64,000 nt of DNA from positions 1,009,672-1,073,671 of the forward strand of contig NZ_JAGFWR010000001.1 in assembly GCF_017599305.1 (NCBI RefSeq). Reading direction: 5' to 3'. This DNA comes from Micromonospora antibiotica. Lineage in GTDB: Bacteria > Actinomycetota > Actinomycetes > Mycobacteriales > Micromonosporaceae. The number at the start of each line of letters is the position of its first letter. The first letter of the stretch is position 1. The translations under genes were made by a program, and so were the position numbers. The notes beneath the pieces were generated by a model. The model was not told the DNA's origin and ran no database searches. It was given only the letters and a program-made list of their open reading frames with translations. Positions 34,339 through 43,828 of the stretch are shown piece after piece.

Positions 34339-35468
34339 TGGCCGCCATCTCCGCAGGTCAGCTCGGCGGGATGCTGGGCGACCCGAGCCAGACCGCGCAG
34401 GGGCTCGCCTCCGGTGGCCTGCTGCAGATGTTCCGCGACGGGCCGGGGGTCAAGCGGACCCTCAAGCTCGGCCTGGCGATGCGTTTCCAGGTGACCATCG
34501 GGGACGTCCCGATCGGGCTGTGGCGGTCCTGCCGGGGGCTGCGGGCCGACTTCCGGCCCGAGGTGGTCCGGGTGACCGGGGACTACGTCGGCCAGTACCA
34601 CCTGCCCGGCGAGGTCAGCTACGCCCCGGTCGTGCTGGAACGGGCGGTGCACCGGGAGAGTTCCGCGCAACTGCAACAGTGGCTGGTCGGGGTGCTGCGC
34701 TCGTGGCAGGACGGCACCGGCGACGACACCCGGACCACCGCCCGGATCACCCTGCTCGACGCCGACGGCGAACCGGTCAACAGTTGGCTGCTCTACGGCG
34801 TACGGCCGTCGTCGTGGACCGGCCCGGACCTCTCCTCGGACAGCAACCAGGTCGCGGTGGAACGGCTGGAGCTGGTGCACGAGGGGTTCTTCCCCGACCT
34901 GCAGGCCAAGGCGGAGACGGCCACCCTGTCGTCCCCGTCGCTCGGCCGGGTCACGTTCTCCTACAACCCGGCCAAGATGGGCATCACCCGTTCCTCCCGG
35001 GCCAGTCAGCTCGTCGGTCGGGGCCGGGGCGTGGAGCTGACCTCCGACACCGCATTGCGGGTGATGGCCGGCGAGGTGCTGCTGGTCGGTGCCGGGGTGG
35101 CCCAGGACGTGCAGAAGCTGATCGCCTTCTCCGGCCCGCCGAGCGTCGACGAGCAGAGCCGCACCGCGTCCAGCATCGAGCTGCCCCGGTTGACGTTCAC
35201 CTGGGGAAAGCTGTCGATGGCCGTCAACCTGAGCACCCTCAACGTCAACCTGACCCGGTTCGACGGTGAGGGGCAGCCGGTGCGGGCGCAGGCCACCCTG
35301 GACCTGATCGTGATCGAAGGGGAGATCTTCCCCAAGCGGGGTGGCCCGGTGCCGACCCGGTCGGTGCGGACCGACCCGGCGCAGTGGCGGCAGCGGGCGC
35401 TGGCCAGCGGGCTCGACGACCCGATGCGGGCGCAGGCCAGGGGCGCGTCCGTCGGGGCGCGGCGGTAG
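34338..35468 (+). CDS. CIS tube/hub adaptor protein (Afp7-like)
   Basis: 376 aa in two parts. Residues ~40-190 repeat the gp19-like tube fold (AMRFQVTIGDVPIGLWRSC, VERLELVHEGFF). The second half (~195-340) is the contractile-injection-system tube/hub domain (RVTFSYNPAKMGITRSS, RLTFTWGKLSMAVNL). I do not see a clear LysM motif at its end, where Afp7 proteins often have one. It is translationally coupled to the previous gene and precedes the spike gene. It probably joins tube to spike. Confidence 0.82.
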   Translation: MAAISAGQLGGMLGDPSQTAQGLASGGLLQMFRDGPGVKRTLKLGLAMRFQVTIGDVPIGLWRSCRGLRADFRPEVVRVTGDYVGQYHLPGEVSYAPVVLERAVHRESSAQLQQWLVGVLRSWQDGTGDDTRTTARITLLDADGEPVNSWLLYGVRPSSWTGPDLSSDSNQVAVERLELVHEGFFPDLQAKAETATLSSPSLGRVTFSYNPAKMGITRSSRASQLVGRGRGVELTSDTALRVMAGEVLLVGAGVAQDVQKLIAFSGPPSVDEQSRTASSIELPRLTFTWGKLSMAVNLSTLNVNLTRFDGEGQPVRAQATLDLIVIEGEIFPKRGGPVPTRSVRTDPAQWRQRALASGLDDPMRAQARGASVGARR

Positions 35469-35481
35469 TGGGGGCGAGACG

Positions 35482-37410
35482 ATGACCGCGATCGACCGGC
35501 ACGGCCTGCTCTGGGGTACGGCGACCCTGCGCCCCCGGGTCACCGTCGGCACCGCCGGCCGGGCGCTGCCGACGGCCGCCGCCGACCAGCTGGTACGGGT
35601 GGTGGTGGACACCCAGGCTGCCCTGCCGGACATGTTCGAGCTGACCTTCGCCGACCTGGACGGCAGTGTGCTGCGTACGGCCGGGTTGGAGCTGGGCACC
35701 GCCGTGCAGGTCTTCGGCCCGACCGGGGACGGCTCGGCCGAGCACCGGTTGATCAGCGGCGAGGTGACCGCCGTGGAGGGGCACTTCGTGGACGTCAGCG
35801 CCCACGTGGTGGTACGCGGTTACACCCACGACCACCGGCTGCACCGGGTACGGCGGACGCGTACCTTCCTCAACCAGTCGGATGCCGACGTCGCCCGGCA
35901 GGTGGCGACCGCCGCGAAACTGTCGGTCGGCACGATCGACGCCACCACCGGCCGGTTGGCCCACCTCTCCCAGGTCGCCCAGACCGACTGGGAGTTCCTC
36001 AGCGCCCGCGCCCGGGAGATCGGCTACGAGATCGGCGCGGACGGGGACCGGTTCCACTTCCGCCGGGCGGCCACCGCCCGCCGGGCCGGCAGCCCGGTGC
36101 CGTTGACCTTCCGGGGCAACCTGCGCCGCTTTCTGCCCCGGGTCAGCGCCGGCAACCTCGCCCCCGAGGTCGAGGTGCGCGCCTGGGACCCGGTCGCCGC
36201 GACGGTGGTGGCGAGCCGTACCGCGACGACCGCCGACGGGGTGAGCCTGGCCGGCCGGACGCCGACCGCCGCCGCCGACACCTTCGTCCCCCGGGGCGCG
36301 GCGGCACCGCCACGGGCCGGCAACAGCGCGGTCGGTGACGTCGGGCCGGCCCCCGGACCCCGCGCGCACGTCCTGGTCGGCCGGGGGCTGCCCGTGCCCG
36401 GTCGGGCCGACGGCGCGGTCACCCAGGTCGCGAAGGGGCTCGCCGCCAGCGTCGGTGGCGGGTTCGCCGAGGCGGAGGGGGAGGCGCTGGGCGACGCCCG
36501 GTTGGTCGCCGGCAAGGCCGTCAAGGTCGACGGGGTGCCCGCACCCTTCGCCGGCACCTGGACGCTCAGCGCCGCCCGGCACGTCTTCGACGAGACCGGG
36601 GAGGGCTACCGCACCGAGTTCACCGTCGGCGGTGCCGAGGACCGTTCGCTGCTCGGGCTGACGAACGTCGGCGGGACCGGCGTCGGCGGTGATCCGGCCC
36701 GGATCGACGGGGTGGTCTGCGGGGTGGTCAGCAACGTCAAGGACCCGCAGAACCTGGGCCGGGTCACCCTGGCGCTGCCGTGGCTGTCGCCGGACCACGA
36801 GACCGACTGGGCGCCGGTGGGGCAGCTCTTCGCCGGCCCGACCGGGGGCGCGTTCTTCGTGCCGGAGCCGGGTGACCAGGTGCTCGTCGCGTTCGAGTTC
36901 GGCGACGTACGCCGCCCGTACGTGCTCGGCAGCCTGCCCAGCCGGCACACCGGGTACGGCCTCGACGGCGGCCAGTCGTCGTCGACGAAGCCCGGGGCGA
37001 CCGGGGTGAAGTCGGTGGGGCAGACCAGTTCGGTGATCCGGCGCGGCCTGCTGTCACCCGCCGGCAGCCGGTTGGTTTTCCACGACGAGGTGCCGCCCGG
37101 CGGCAAGGGTCAGCCGACCGCCGCCGACGTGGTGCTCGGCACCAAGGGCGACAAGCTGTCGCTGGCGATGGACCAGGTGGCCGGCACGGTGACCCTGCGC
37201 TGCGCCCCCGACAAACCCGGCAAGCTGGTCATCGAGTGTACCGGGCAGACCGCCGTGGAGATCAAGGCGGGGCCGGGCGGCAGCCTCACCCTCGACGGCG
37301 GCACCAGCCTGAAGCTCAAGGGCAAGACGGTCGACATCAGCGGCACGCAGGTCAACATCAGCGGCACCGCGTCGACCGCCATCAAGGGCAAACCCATCCA
37401 GCTCAACTGA
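35482..37410 (+). CDS. VgrG-like spike protein
   Basis: 642 aa (Afp8). Residues ~30-400 are the gpD-like hub fold (FLNQSDADVARQVA, QTDWEFLSARAREIGYEI). Residues ~410-500 are the gp5/gpV OB domain (VSNVKDPQNLGRVTLALPW, FVPEPGDQVLVAFEFGD). The C-terminus (~560-642) is a beta-helix with repeating xIxxxG turns (GSLTLDGGTSLKLKGKTV). It trimerises into the spike that PAAR caps. No C-terminal effector domain is fused. ATG with GGGGGCGAGA upstream. Confidence 0.93.
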   Translation: MTAIDRHGLLWGTATLRPRVTVGTAGRALPTAAADQLVRVVVDTQAALPDMFELTFADLDGSVLRTAGLELGTAVQVFGPTGDGSAEHRLISGEVTAVEGHFVDVSAHVVVRGYTHDHRLHRVRRTRTFLNQSDADVARQVATAAKLSVGTIDATTGRLAHLSQVAQTDWEFLSARAREIGYEIGADGDRFHFRRAATARRAGSPVPLTFRGNLRRFLPRVSAGNLAPEVEVRAWDPVAATVVASRTATTADGVSLAGRTPTAAADTFVPRGAAAPPRAGNSAVGDVGPAPGPRAHVLVGRGLPVPGRADGAVTQVAKGLAASVGGGFAEAEGEALGDARLVAGKAVKVDGVPAPFAGTWTLSAARHVFDETGEGYRTEFTVGGAEDRSLLGLTNVGGTGVGGDPARIDGVVCGVVSNVKDPQNLGRVTLALPWLSPDHETDWAPVGQLFAGPTGGAFFVPEPGDQVLVAFEFGDVRRPYVLGSLPSRHTGYGLDGGQSSSTKPGATGVKSVGQTSSVIRRGLLSPAGSRLVFHDEVPPGGKGQPTAADVVLGTKGDKLSLAMDQVAGTVTLRCAPDKPGKLVIECTGQTAVEIKAGPGGSLTLDGGTSLKLKGKTVDISGTQVNISGTASTAIKGKPIQLN

Positions 37411-37418
37411 GGAGTGCC

Positions 37419-37847
37419 ATGCAGGCCGACGTCATCGGCACCGGGTGTGCCTTTCCGCTGCGGGTCCAGCCCAACGGCCGACTCGCCATGATCAGTGGGA
37501 CCGCCCTGGTGGAGCAGGCGATGTGCGTGATCCTGGCGACCTACCCGGGTGAGCGTCCGATGCGCCCGGAGTTCGGCTCCCGGCTGCGGGACTTCGTCTT
37601 CGAGCCGGTCACCGGGCAGACCCGGCGGGCGGTGGCGGTGGAGGTGCGCGCCGCGTTGGAACGCTGGGAGACCCGGGTCGAGATCGACGACGTCACCGTC
37701 ACCGAGGACCCGGCCGGTGGTGACGGGCTGCTGCACATCGAGGTCCGTTACCGGGTACGCGACACCGACGAGCCCGGCACCCTCGGGCTCAACCTGCAGA
37801 CCCTGCCCGGGGACCGGGAACTGACCGGGTCGGGGGTGCTCGGCTGA
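37419..37847 (+). CDS. gp25-like baseplate wedge protein
   Basis: 142-aa GPW/gp25 family protein (Afp9): VEQAMCVILATYPGERPMR followed by the conserved EFGSRLRDFVFEP and a C-terminal VRYRVRD strand. It forms part of the inner baseplate wedge contacting the sheath. Its stop overlaps the next start (TGATG). Confidence 0.95.
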   Translation: MQADVIGTGCAFPLRVQPNGRLAMISGTALVEQAMCVILATYPGERPMRPEFGSRLRDFVFEPVTGQTRRAVAVEVRAALERWETRVEIDDVTVTEDPAGGDGLLHIEVRYRVRDTDEPGTLGLNLQTLPGDRELTGSGVLG

Positions 37848-39787
37848 TGGCACTGCCCGCCCCCGACCTCGACGACCGGGGCTTCGACGACCTGGTCGGT
37901 GACGCCCGCCGGTTGATCGCCGACCGCTGCCCGGAGTGGACGGACCTGCACCCCGCCGATCCGGGGATCACCCTGATCGAGACGTTCGCCTCCCTGACCG
38001 ACCAGCTCATCTACCGGCTCAACCGGGTGCCCGACCGGCTCTACGTGAAGTTCCTGGAGCTGATCGGGGTACGTCTGGTGCCGCCCACGGCCGCCCGGAC
38101 CACCCTGACGTTCTGGTTGTCCACGCCGGCCCGCGCCACCCAGCTCGTCCCGGCGGGGACCCGGGCGGTGACCGTCGCCGACGGCGGGGACCCGCTGGTC
38201 TTCGCCACCCTCGCCGACCTCGCCGTGCCGCCGTGCGTGCTGACCCAGCTGCGGGTCCGGACCGCCGACGGGGTGACCGACCAGACCGGCGCCCTGGAAC
38301 TGGGTGGGCCGGTGGTGGCGTTCTCCCCGGTGCCGCAGCCCGGCGACGAACTGCTGATCGGGCTGGACCGGCCGGTGGGCGGCTGCGCGGTGCGGCTGGA
38401 GTTCGAGGGCCGGGTCGACGGTGTCGGGGTCAACCCGCTGCACCCGCCGCTGCGCTGGGAGGCGCGCGGTGCCGACGGTTGGCTCGACTGTGAGGTCGGG
38501 TTGGACGAGACCGGTGCGCTGAACCGGCCCGGCGCGATCCTGCTGCACGTGCCCGACGGGCACCAGGCCAGCCTGGTCGACGGGGTGCTGGCCGGCTGGC
38601 TGCGGGCCCGGGTGGTCACCCCGCAGGAGGGGCAGCCCGGCTACAGCGCCTCCCCGGTGGTCCTCGGGCTGGCCGCGAACACCGTCGGTGGCACCACCGA
38701 GGCGGTGCACGCCGACCTGGTGGACGACGAGGAACTCGGCGACTCCGAGGGGGTGCCCGGCCAGCGGTTCACGCTGACCCGCCGGCCGGTGCTGGCCGGC
38801 TTCGGCGACCCGGTGCTGGAGGTCAGTTCCGACGACGGCTGGCAGCGGTGGTCGCCGGTCGAGCACTTCGCCGGTAGCGGCCCCGGGGACCGGCACTTCC
38901 TGCTCGACGGGGTGGCCGGTGAGGTGGTGTTCGGCCCGGCCGTCCGGCAACCCGACGGCACGTTGCGCCGGTACGGCGCGGTGCCACCCCGGGGCGGTCG
39001 GCTGCGGCTGCGCCGGTACGCGGTCGGCGGCGGCAGCCGGGGCAACGTCGGCGTCGGCGCGATCACCGCGCTACGTGCCTCGATCCCGTACGTGGCGGGG
39101 GTGGAGAACCGGCACCCGGCCAGCGGCGGGGTGGACGGCGAGACCCTGGACGAGGCGCGTCGCCGGGGCCCGTTGACCCTGCGCAGCCGCAGTCGCGCGG
39201 TGACCGCCGAGGACCACGAGGTGCTGGCCCGGGAGGCCGCCCCGGAGTTGGCCCGGGTCCGCTGCGTGCCGAGCAACGGGGACGGGCCGCCGGTGGCGCG
39301 GCTGCTGGTGGTGCCGGCAGCCCCCGCCGAGGAGGGGCGGCTGCGGCTGGAGGACCTGATCCCGGCCGAGTCGAGCCTCGCCCGGGTGGCCGGCCGGTTG
39401 GACGAGACGCGGCTGATCGGCACCCGGGTGGTCGTCGAGCCACCCCGCTACCGGGGGGTGACCGTGGTGGCCCGGGTCGTCGCCCGGCCCCGGGTCGTCG
39501 TCGAGCGGGTCCGGGAGGAGGGCCTGGCCGCCCTGTACGGCTTCCTCAGCCCGCTGGCCGGCGGTGGCCCGGACGGTCGGGGCTGGCCGTTCGGGCGTCC
39601 GGTGCAGGCCGGTGAACTCTTCGCCGTGCTGCAGCGGGTACGCGGGGTGGAGCTGGTGGAGGACCTGCGGCTGTTCACCGCCAACCCGGTGACCGGTGAG
39701 CGGGGCACCGAGGCCGGCCGGATCGACCTGGAACCGGACAGCCTGGTCTTCTCCTTCGACCACCAGCTCCGGGTGGAGGAGCACTGA
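37847..39787 (+). CDS. Baseplate J (gp47)-like protein
   Basis: 646-aa baseplate wedge protein (Afp11). The N-terminal helical part has HPADPGITLIETFASLTDQLIY, the middle has beta domains (LPVPxx-type repeats), and the C-terminal third includes RRRGPLTLRSRSRAVTAEDHE, the gpJ signature. It forms the wedge ring with the next protein. ATG overlaps the gp25 stop and the TGA overlaps the following ATG, so all three are coupled. Confidence 0.92.
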   Translation: MALPAPDLDDRGFDDLVGDARRLIADRCPEWTDLHPADPGITLIETFASLTDQLIYRLNRVPDRLYVKFLELIGVRLVPPTAARTTLTFWLSTPARATQLVPAGTRAVTVADGGDPLVFATLADLAVPPCVLTQLRVRTADGVTDQTGALELGGPVVAFSPVPQPGDELLIGLDRPVGGCAVRLEFEGRVDGVGVNPLHPPLRWEARGADGWLDCEVGLDETGALNRPGAILLHVPDGHQASLVDGVLAGWLRARVVTPQEGQPGYSASPVVLGLAANTVGGTTEAVHADLVDDEELGDSEGVPGQRFTLTRRPVLAGFGDPVLEVSSDDGWQRWSPVEHFAGSGPGDRHFLLDGVAGEVVFGPAVRQPDGTLRRYGAVPPRGGRLRLRRYAVGGGSRGNVGVGAITALRASIPYVAGVENRHPASGGVDGETLDEARRRGPLTLRSRSRAVTAEDHEVLAREAAPELARVRCVPSNGDGPPVARLLVVPAAPAEEGRLRLEDLIPAESSLARVAGRLDETRLIGTRVVVEPPRYRGVTVVARVVARPRVVVERVREEGLAALYGFLSPLAGGGPDGRGWPFGRPVQAGELFAVLQRVRGVELVEDLRLFTANPVTGERGTEAGRIDLEPDSLVFSFDHQLRVEEH

Positions 39788-40335
39788 TGCGCGGCCCGGT
39801 CGACGTGGCGATGCCGTACCCGATCGCCGGTTTCCTGCCCGCCCTGTTGCAGGAGGACGACCTGCTGGTGCGCTGGACCGAGGGGCTGGACCAGGTGCTC
39901 GCACCGGTGGTGTCCACGCTGGACTGTCTCGACGCGTACCTGGACCCGTGGTTGGCCCCGCCGGATTTCCTGCTCTGGCTCGGTGCCTGGGTGGGTGCCC
40001 ACCTCGACGAGAACTGGCCGGTGGAGCGGCAACGCGCGATGGTGGCCGGCGCGGTCGCCGCGCACCGGCTGCGGGGGACGGTCGCCGGGTTGCAGATGGC
40101 CCTGGAGTTGGCCACCGGGGGTGAGGTGGAGGTCCTCGACTCGACCGGGGTGTCCTGGTCGACCCGGCCGGAGCCGTCGCCGGCCGCGCTGCCGCCGGCC
40201 CGGGTGCACGTACGGGTGTGGGTGGCCGAGCCCGGGAGGGTCGCCGGGCACGCCCTCGACGAGTTGTGCCGCGCGGTCGTACCGGCGCACGTGACGACGA
40301 CCCTGGAGGTGCTCGACCGTGATCATCTGTCGTGA
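39787..40335 (+). CDS. Phage tail protein I-like baseplate protein
   Basis: 182 aa (Afp12-type/gpI): YPIAGFLPALLQEDDLLVRW, PPDFLLWLGAWVGAHLDENW and RLRGTVAGLQMALELATG are family features. It partners baseplate J in the wedge. Its 3' end overlaps the next gene by 17 bp. Confidence 0.88.
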   Translation: MRGPVDVAMPYPIAGFLPALLQEDDLLVRWTEGLDQVLAPVVSTLDCLDAYLDPWLAPPDFLLWLGAWVGAHLDENWPVERQRAMVAGAVAAHRLRGTVAGLQMALELATGGEVEVLDSTGVSWSTRPEPSPAALPPARVHVRVWVAEPGRVAGHALDELCRAVVPAHVTTTLEVLDRDHLS

Positions 40336-42289
40336 GTGCGGGAACCACAACGGTGACGCGGACACCTTCTGTGGTTCCTGCGGCAGCTTCCTGGAGTGGA
40401 CCGGCGAGAAGACCGCGCCGAAGATCCCGGTCGAGACGGTACGGGAGGCCGAGCAGGAGTTCCGGCAGAAGCCCACGCTGTTGCAGCGCATCGCCGGGGT
40501 GATCGCTCCGGCCCCGGGTGGCTCCCCGGTCGACGAGGGTGTGGTGCGGGTCGGTGACGGGACGGGCCGGGGGTCGGCCGGTGGCCCGCCGGGTCTGCGT
40601 CCCGGCCCGCCCGGGGTGCGTCCGGGGCCGCCTGGTGCGGGTCCGCCCGGGGTGCGTCCCGGTCCGCCGGGGACGACACCGCCCGGGGTGCGTCCCGGGC
40701 CACCCGGCCTGAGTCCGCCCGGGGTGCGTCCCGGTCCGCCGGGGACGACACCGCCGGGGGGCCGCTCCGGTCCGCCCGGGTCGGGTCCGCCCGGGTCGGG
40801 TCCGCCCGGGTCGCGGCCGGGTCCGCCGGGGTCGGGTCCGCCGGGCGTGCGCTCCGCCCCGCCGGGAGCCGGCGCTCCCGGGGCGCGGCCCGTACCCGCG
40901 GGGTCACGCCCGCCGGGGGGCCTGCCGCCGGGTGGTGCCGGCGGGTCGGCCGCGCAGGTCGTGGCGGGCGACGGGCCGGCGGCGGTGACGGTGCCGCCGC
41001 GCCGGCTGCCACCGCCACCGCCGGGCGTGCCGGCGGCCCGGCTGCCGGACCGGGCGGCCCGCCCCGGTCCGCCGACGTCCGGCCCGGCGGGACTACCCGG
41101 TGGTCCGCCCGCCCCGCCGGCGGTCGACGGGTCGGCCGGCACCGGCGCGGCGTCCACCGACGCGTCGTCGGCGCAGGACGGCACCCCGGACACCACCGCG
41201 ACGCAGGTCGCGGTGCCGCCGCGTCGGCTGCCGCCACCGCCACCCGGGGTGGCGGGTGCCCGCTTGCCGACCGCCCCGGCCCGCCGTGACCCGCGCGCCG
41301 CGCCGCACACCAGTGCCCTGGTCGCGGCCGAGGACCCGGCCGACCCCGCGCCGCCCGGGTCGACCACCACCGGCGGGCGGGTCGGCGCGCGGCGGGCGAC
41401 CACCGCCGCGGCGACGACCGGACCCGGGGAGGTCAGTCCGCAGGCGGTACGCCCCCGGGCGGCGACCGTCGGCCACCAGCCGCCCACCCGACGCCTGCAA
41501 CCCGGTGACCTGGTCTGCGGCGAGTGCGGTGAGGGCAACGTGCCGACCCGCCGGTTCTGTAGCCGGTGCGGGGACTCGCTGCGTACCGCCGAGGTGGCCC
41601 GCCGCCGCTGGTGGCAGCGCCTGCTGCCGCGACGGGGCCCCCGGGTCACCGCCGCCGGGGCCCGCCCCGGCACCCCCGGCGGTGGCGGGGCGGGTGGGGT
41701 CGGCGGCGTGCTGCACTCCATCTACCAGCGGTCGAACGCGGTCGCCGCGGTGCTGCTCTTCGCGATCGGGGTGGCCTACCTGATCTATCCGCCGCTGCGG
41801 GAACGGATCAACGGTGCGGTCTCCGGGCCGGTGACCGGGGCGCGGGACTGGGCCGACCGGAAGATCAACCCACGGTTCGTGGCCGTCCGGCCGGTCGAGG
41901 TGACCGGCGGCGCGTCGGTACGGGACCACGGGCCGGCGCTCAGCGTCGACCAGTACCGCAACACGCACTGGCAGGTGCGCTGGGACGCCGAGAAGCCGCC
42001 GACGGTCACCCTGCGCTTCGCGGCCGAGGTTGACCTCCAGCGGCTCATCGTGACCGCCGGCACGGCCGAGGACTACACCGCGTCGCACCGGCCGAAGACC
42101 CTGCACCTGGTCTATTCCACCAACCGGTCGGACACCCTGGCCATCGAGGACACCGGGGAACCGCAGACGCTGACCCTCGACGGGGCCGACGGGGTCACCA
42201 GCGTGCAGATCCAGGTCACCGACGTGCACCGGGCCGAGAAGGGCACCGACGTGACGGTCAGCGAATTCGAGTTCTTCGCCCGGGAGTGA
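40319..42289 (+). CDS. Zinc-ribbon, transmembrane, discoidin-type eCIS membrane protein (CisA-like)
   Basis: 656 aa. An N-terminal zinc ribbon (CRECG at 4-8, CGSCG at ~18-22) is followed by a long Pro/Gly/Arg low-complexity region (~75-375), a second zinc ribbon (CGECG, CSRCG at ~400-420), one transmembrane helix (AVAAVLLFAIGVAYLIY, ~475-491) and a C-terminal beta-sandwich like F5/8 type C/discoidin domains (SVDQYRNTHWQVRW, VQIQVTDVHRA). The topology is cytoplasmic ribbons and outside beta domain. Streptomyces CisA, a CIS-cluster membrane protein linked to membrane recruitment and cell death, has a comparable plan; equivalence is inferred. GTG start. Confidence 0.8.
   Translation: MIICRECGNHNGDADTFCGSCGSFLEWTGEKTAPKIPVETVREAEQEFRQKPTLLQRIAGVIAPAPGGSPVDEGVVRVGDGTGRGSAGGPPGLRPGPPGVRPGPPGAGPPGVRPGPPGTTPPGVRPGPPGLSPPGVRPGPPGTTPPGGRSGPPGSGPPGSGPPGSRPGPPGSGPPGVRSAPPGAGAPGARPVPAGSRPPGGLPPGGAGGSAAQVVAGDGPAAVTVPPRRLPPPPPGVPAARLPDRAARPGPPTSGPAGLPGGPPAPPAVDGSAGTGAASTDASSAQDGTPDTTATQVAVPPRRLPPPPPGVAGARLPTAPARRDPRAAPHTSALVAAEDPADPAPPGSTTTGGRVGARRATTAAATTGPGEVSPQAVRPRAATVGHQPPTRRLQPGDLVCGECGEGNVPTRRFCSRCGDSLRTAEVARRRWWQRLLPRRGPRVTAAGARPGTPGGGGAGGVGGVLHSIYQRSNAVAAVLLFAIGVAYLIYPPLRERINGAVSGPVTGARDWADRKINPRFVAVRPVEVTGGASVRDHGPALSVDQYRNTHWQVRWDAEKPPTVTLRFAAEVDLQRLIVTAGTAEDYTASHRPKTLHLVYSTNRSDTLAIEDTGEPQTLTLDGADGVTSVQIQVTDVHRAEKGTDVTVSEFEFFARE
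40600..40860 (+). repeat. Pro-Gly-rich coding repeats
   Basis: Imperfect repeats encode PPGVRPGPPGTT and PPGSG units in the zinc-ribbon membrane protein, a collagen-like disordered linker. Confidence 0.8.
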
Positions 42290-42398
42290 GCGTGCCGGGC
42301 AGCGGGTGACGCCGGGGCGCGGCCCCGGGGAGCGGCACCTGACAACCACCACCACCGTCGGCCAACGGGCCCGACGGTCCCACGTCGGAGGTGTATCC

Positions 42399-43814
42399 GT
42401 GACAGAAGTCGCCATCGCCCTGAACACCACCGCGAACATGATCGGGTTCGCGCAGGGGCAGGCCAAGGGGCTGACAGACGGGGTGTTCCAGGTCAGCGGG
42501 TTCAGCAACGCCGGCTTCCCGACGGAAGTGCCGCTGAACCAGTTGATCTCACCGGCGCCGATCGCCAACGGCCAGCTCGTCATGGTCCGGGGCGGCCAGT
42601 CCCGGCAACACGTCTACTGGCTGCGTTACCTGCGCCGGGGCATCGGCGTCACGGACAAGAAGCGGGTCTGTGTGGAGCTGCTGGTGCGCTTCACGACCTT
42701 CGACTATGTGCCGAAGAACGGTGACGACGGCCCCACCGCGCAGGAACGGGCGGTCCTGCGCGACTACCCGTGCTGGGGGATCACCGACCTGAGCGTGTCG
42801 CTGATGCCGACCGGCCGGGGGCGCAACCCGTTCAACAAGTTCAACGAGTCCGGCAGCCTGACCTTCGACGCGGCCGTCGCCCACGACGGTATGCCCCACC
42901 TGCGGATCAACTACCGGGTGCAGCACCAGGCGAAGAACCTGCTCGGCGCACCCCTCGGGTTGAGCCACAACGACGCCGGCGCGTTCCTGGTGCACAGCAA
43001 CGGCAGCTTCGAGATCAACCACGGTGAGGGGCGTACCGACAAGCACTTCCGGATCACCCCGCTCAGCGGCAGCGTGCACCAGCGCCCGACCCGGGTCGAC
43101 CAGGTCGGCCAGGTGGGCACCACCACCGTGCTCAACGCCCAGCGCATCGAGCTGGGCGGGATCGACCACGGTGGCCGGATGCTCGACCCGCACGAGCACC
43201 GGGGCATGCAGGTGATCGGCTTCGAGCGGATGAACGGCCCGAACACCATCACCGTCCTCAACAACGGCCAGCAGCCGGTCGTCGCCTCGGCGGCGGAGGC
43301 CGACGGGCACGAGGCGGCGCTGCGACTGGAGTACGTCCGCGACGGTGCCGTGCTGGGCCGGAAGGTCCGCACCAAGATCAGGGCGTTGCTGCTGCTGCGT
43401 TTCACCCTGGTGCCCTACCTCACCGCACCGGACGACCAGGGCAACCGGCAGATCGTCTACGTGAACGGGGTGCGGTACACCGCTTTCCGCGACGTCTCCC
43501 TGCGGGTGCTGGAGGTGGGGCGCGGCGAGGCGGCGGTGGTCGGGGAGAAAGGCGAACGGTACGACGTCGACGCGGTCAAGAACCGGCACCACGAGGAGTC
43601 GACGCTGTTCTTCGGGCCGTACGTCGAGGAGGTCGAGGGGCAGGTCGGCGTGCAGCTCAGGATCGACTGGTCCGCCGAACACGCCGGTGCCGAGGGCCGC
43701 TCCCGCAGCCACCGCAACAAGGGTCAGTTCCGGCTCGGGGTCAACCAGTCGGGCAGCCCGGTGCTGCGCCTGCTGGACGCCGACAGCAACAAGTACTTCA
43801 CCGTCACGGGCTGA
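42399..43814 (+). CDS. Unrecognised eCIS-locus protein, family A copy 1
   Basis: 471 aa, not recognised. It is the longest of three paralogues in this window. Shared blocks are FQVSGFSNAGFP near the N-terminus, WLRYLRR, KRVCVELLVRFTTFDYV, YPCWGITDLSVS, GRNPFNKFN (invariant in all three) and a terminal FTVTG. A second, weaker copy of the opening motif in the middle suggests an internal duplication. It looks beta-rich, with no signal peptide or membrane helix. GTG start with GGAGG upstream. The position after the baseplate genes is where tail fibres or cargos lie in other eCIS loci; both are possible. Confidence 0.8.
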   Translation: MTEVAIALNTTANMIGFAQGQAKGLTDGVFQVSGFSNAGFPTEVPLNQLISPAPIANGQLVMVRGGQSRQHVYWLRYLRRGIGVTDKKRVCVELLVRFTTFDYVPKNGDDGPTAQERAVLRDYPCWGITDLSVSLMPTGRGRNPFNKFNESGSLTFDAAVAHDGMPHLRINYRVQHQAKNLLGAPLGLSHNDAGAFLVHSNGSFEINHGEGRTDKHFRITPLSGSVHQRPTRVDQVGQVGTTTVLNAQRIELGGIDHGGRMLDPHEHRGMQVIGFERMNGPNTITVLNNGQQPVVASAAEADGHEAALRLEYVRDGAVLGRKVRTKIRALLLLRFTLVPYLTAPDDQGNRQIVYVNGVRYTAFRDVSLRVLEVGRGEAAVVGEKGERYDVDAVKNRHHEESTLFFGPYVEEVEGQVGVQLRIDWSAEHAGAEGRSRSHRNKGQFRLGVNQSGSPVLRLLDADSNKYFTVTG

Positions 43815-43828
43815 GCGGGAGACGAGCG

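Noticed and set aside
40600..40860. Repetitive Pro-Gly block as a CRISPR-like or IS repeat
   Set aside because: Repeats keep the reading frame and encode PPG units; there are no spacers and no terminal inverted repeats.
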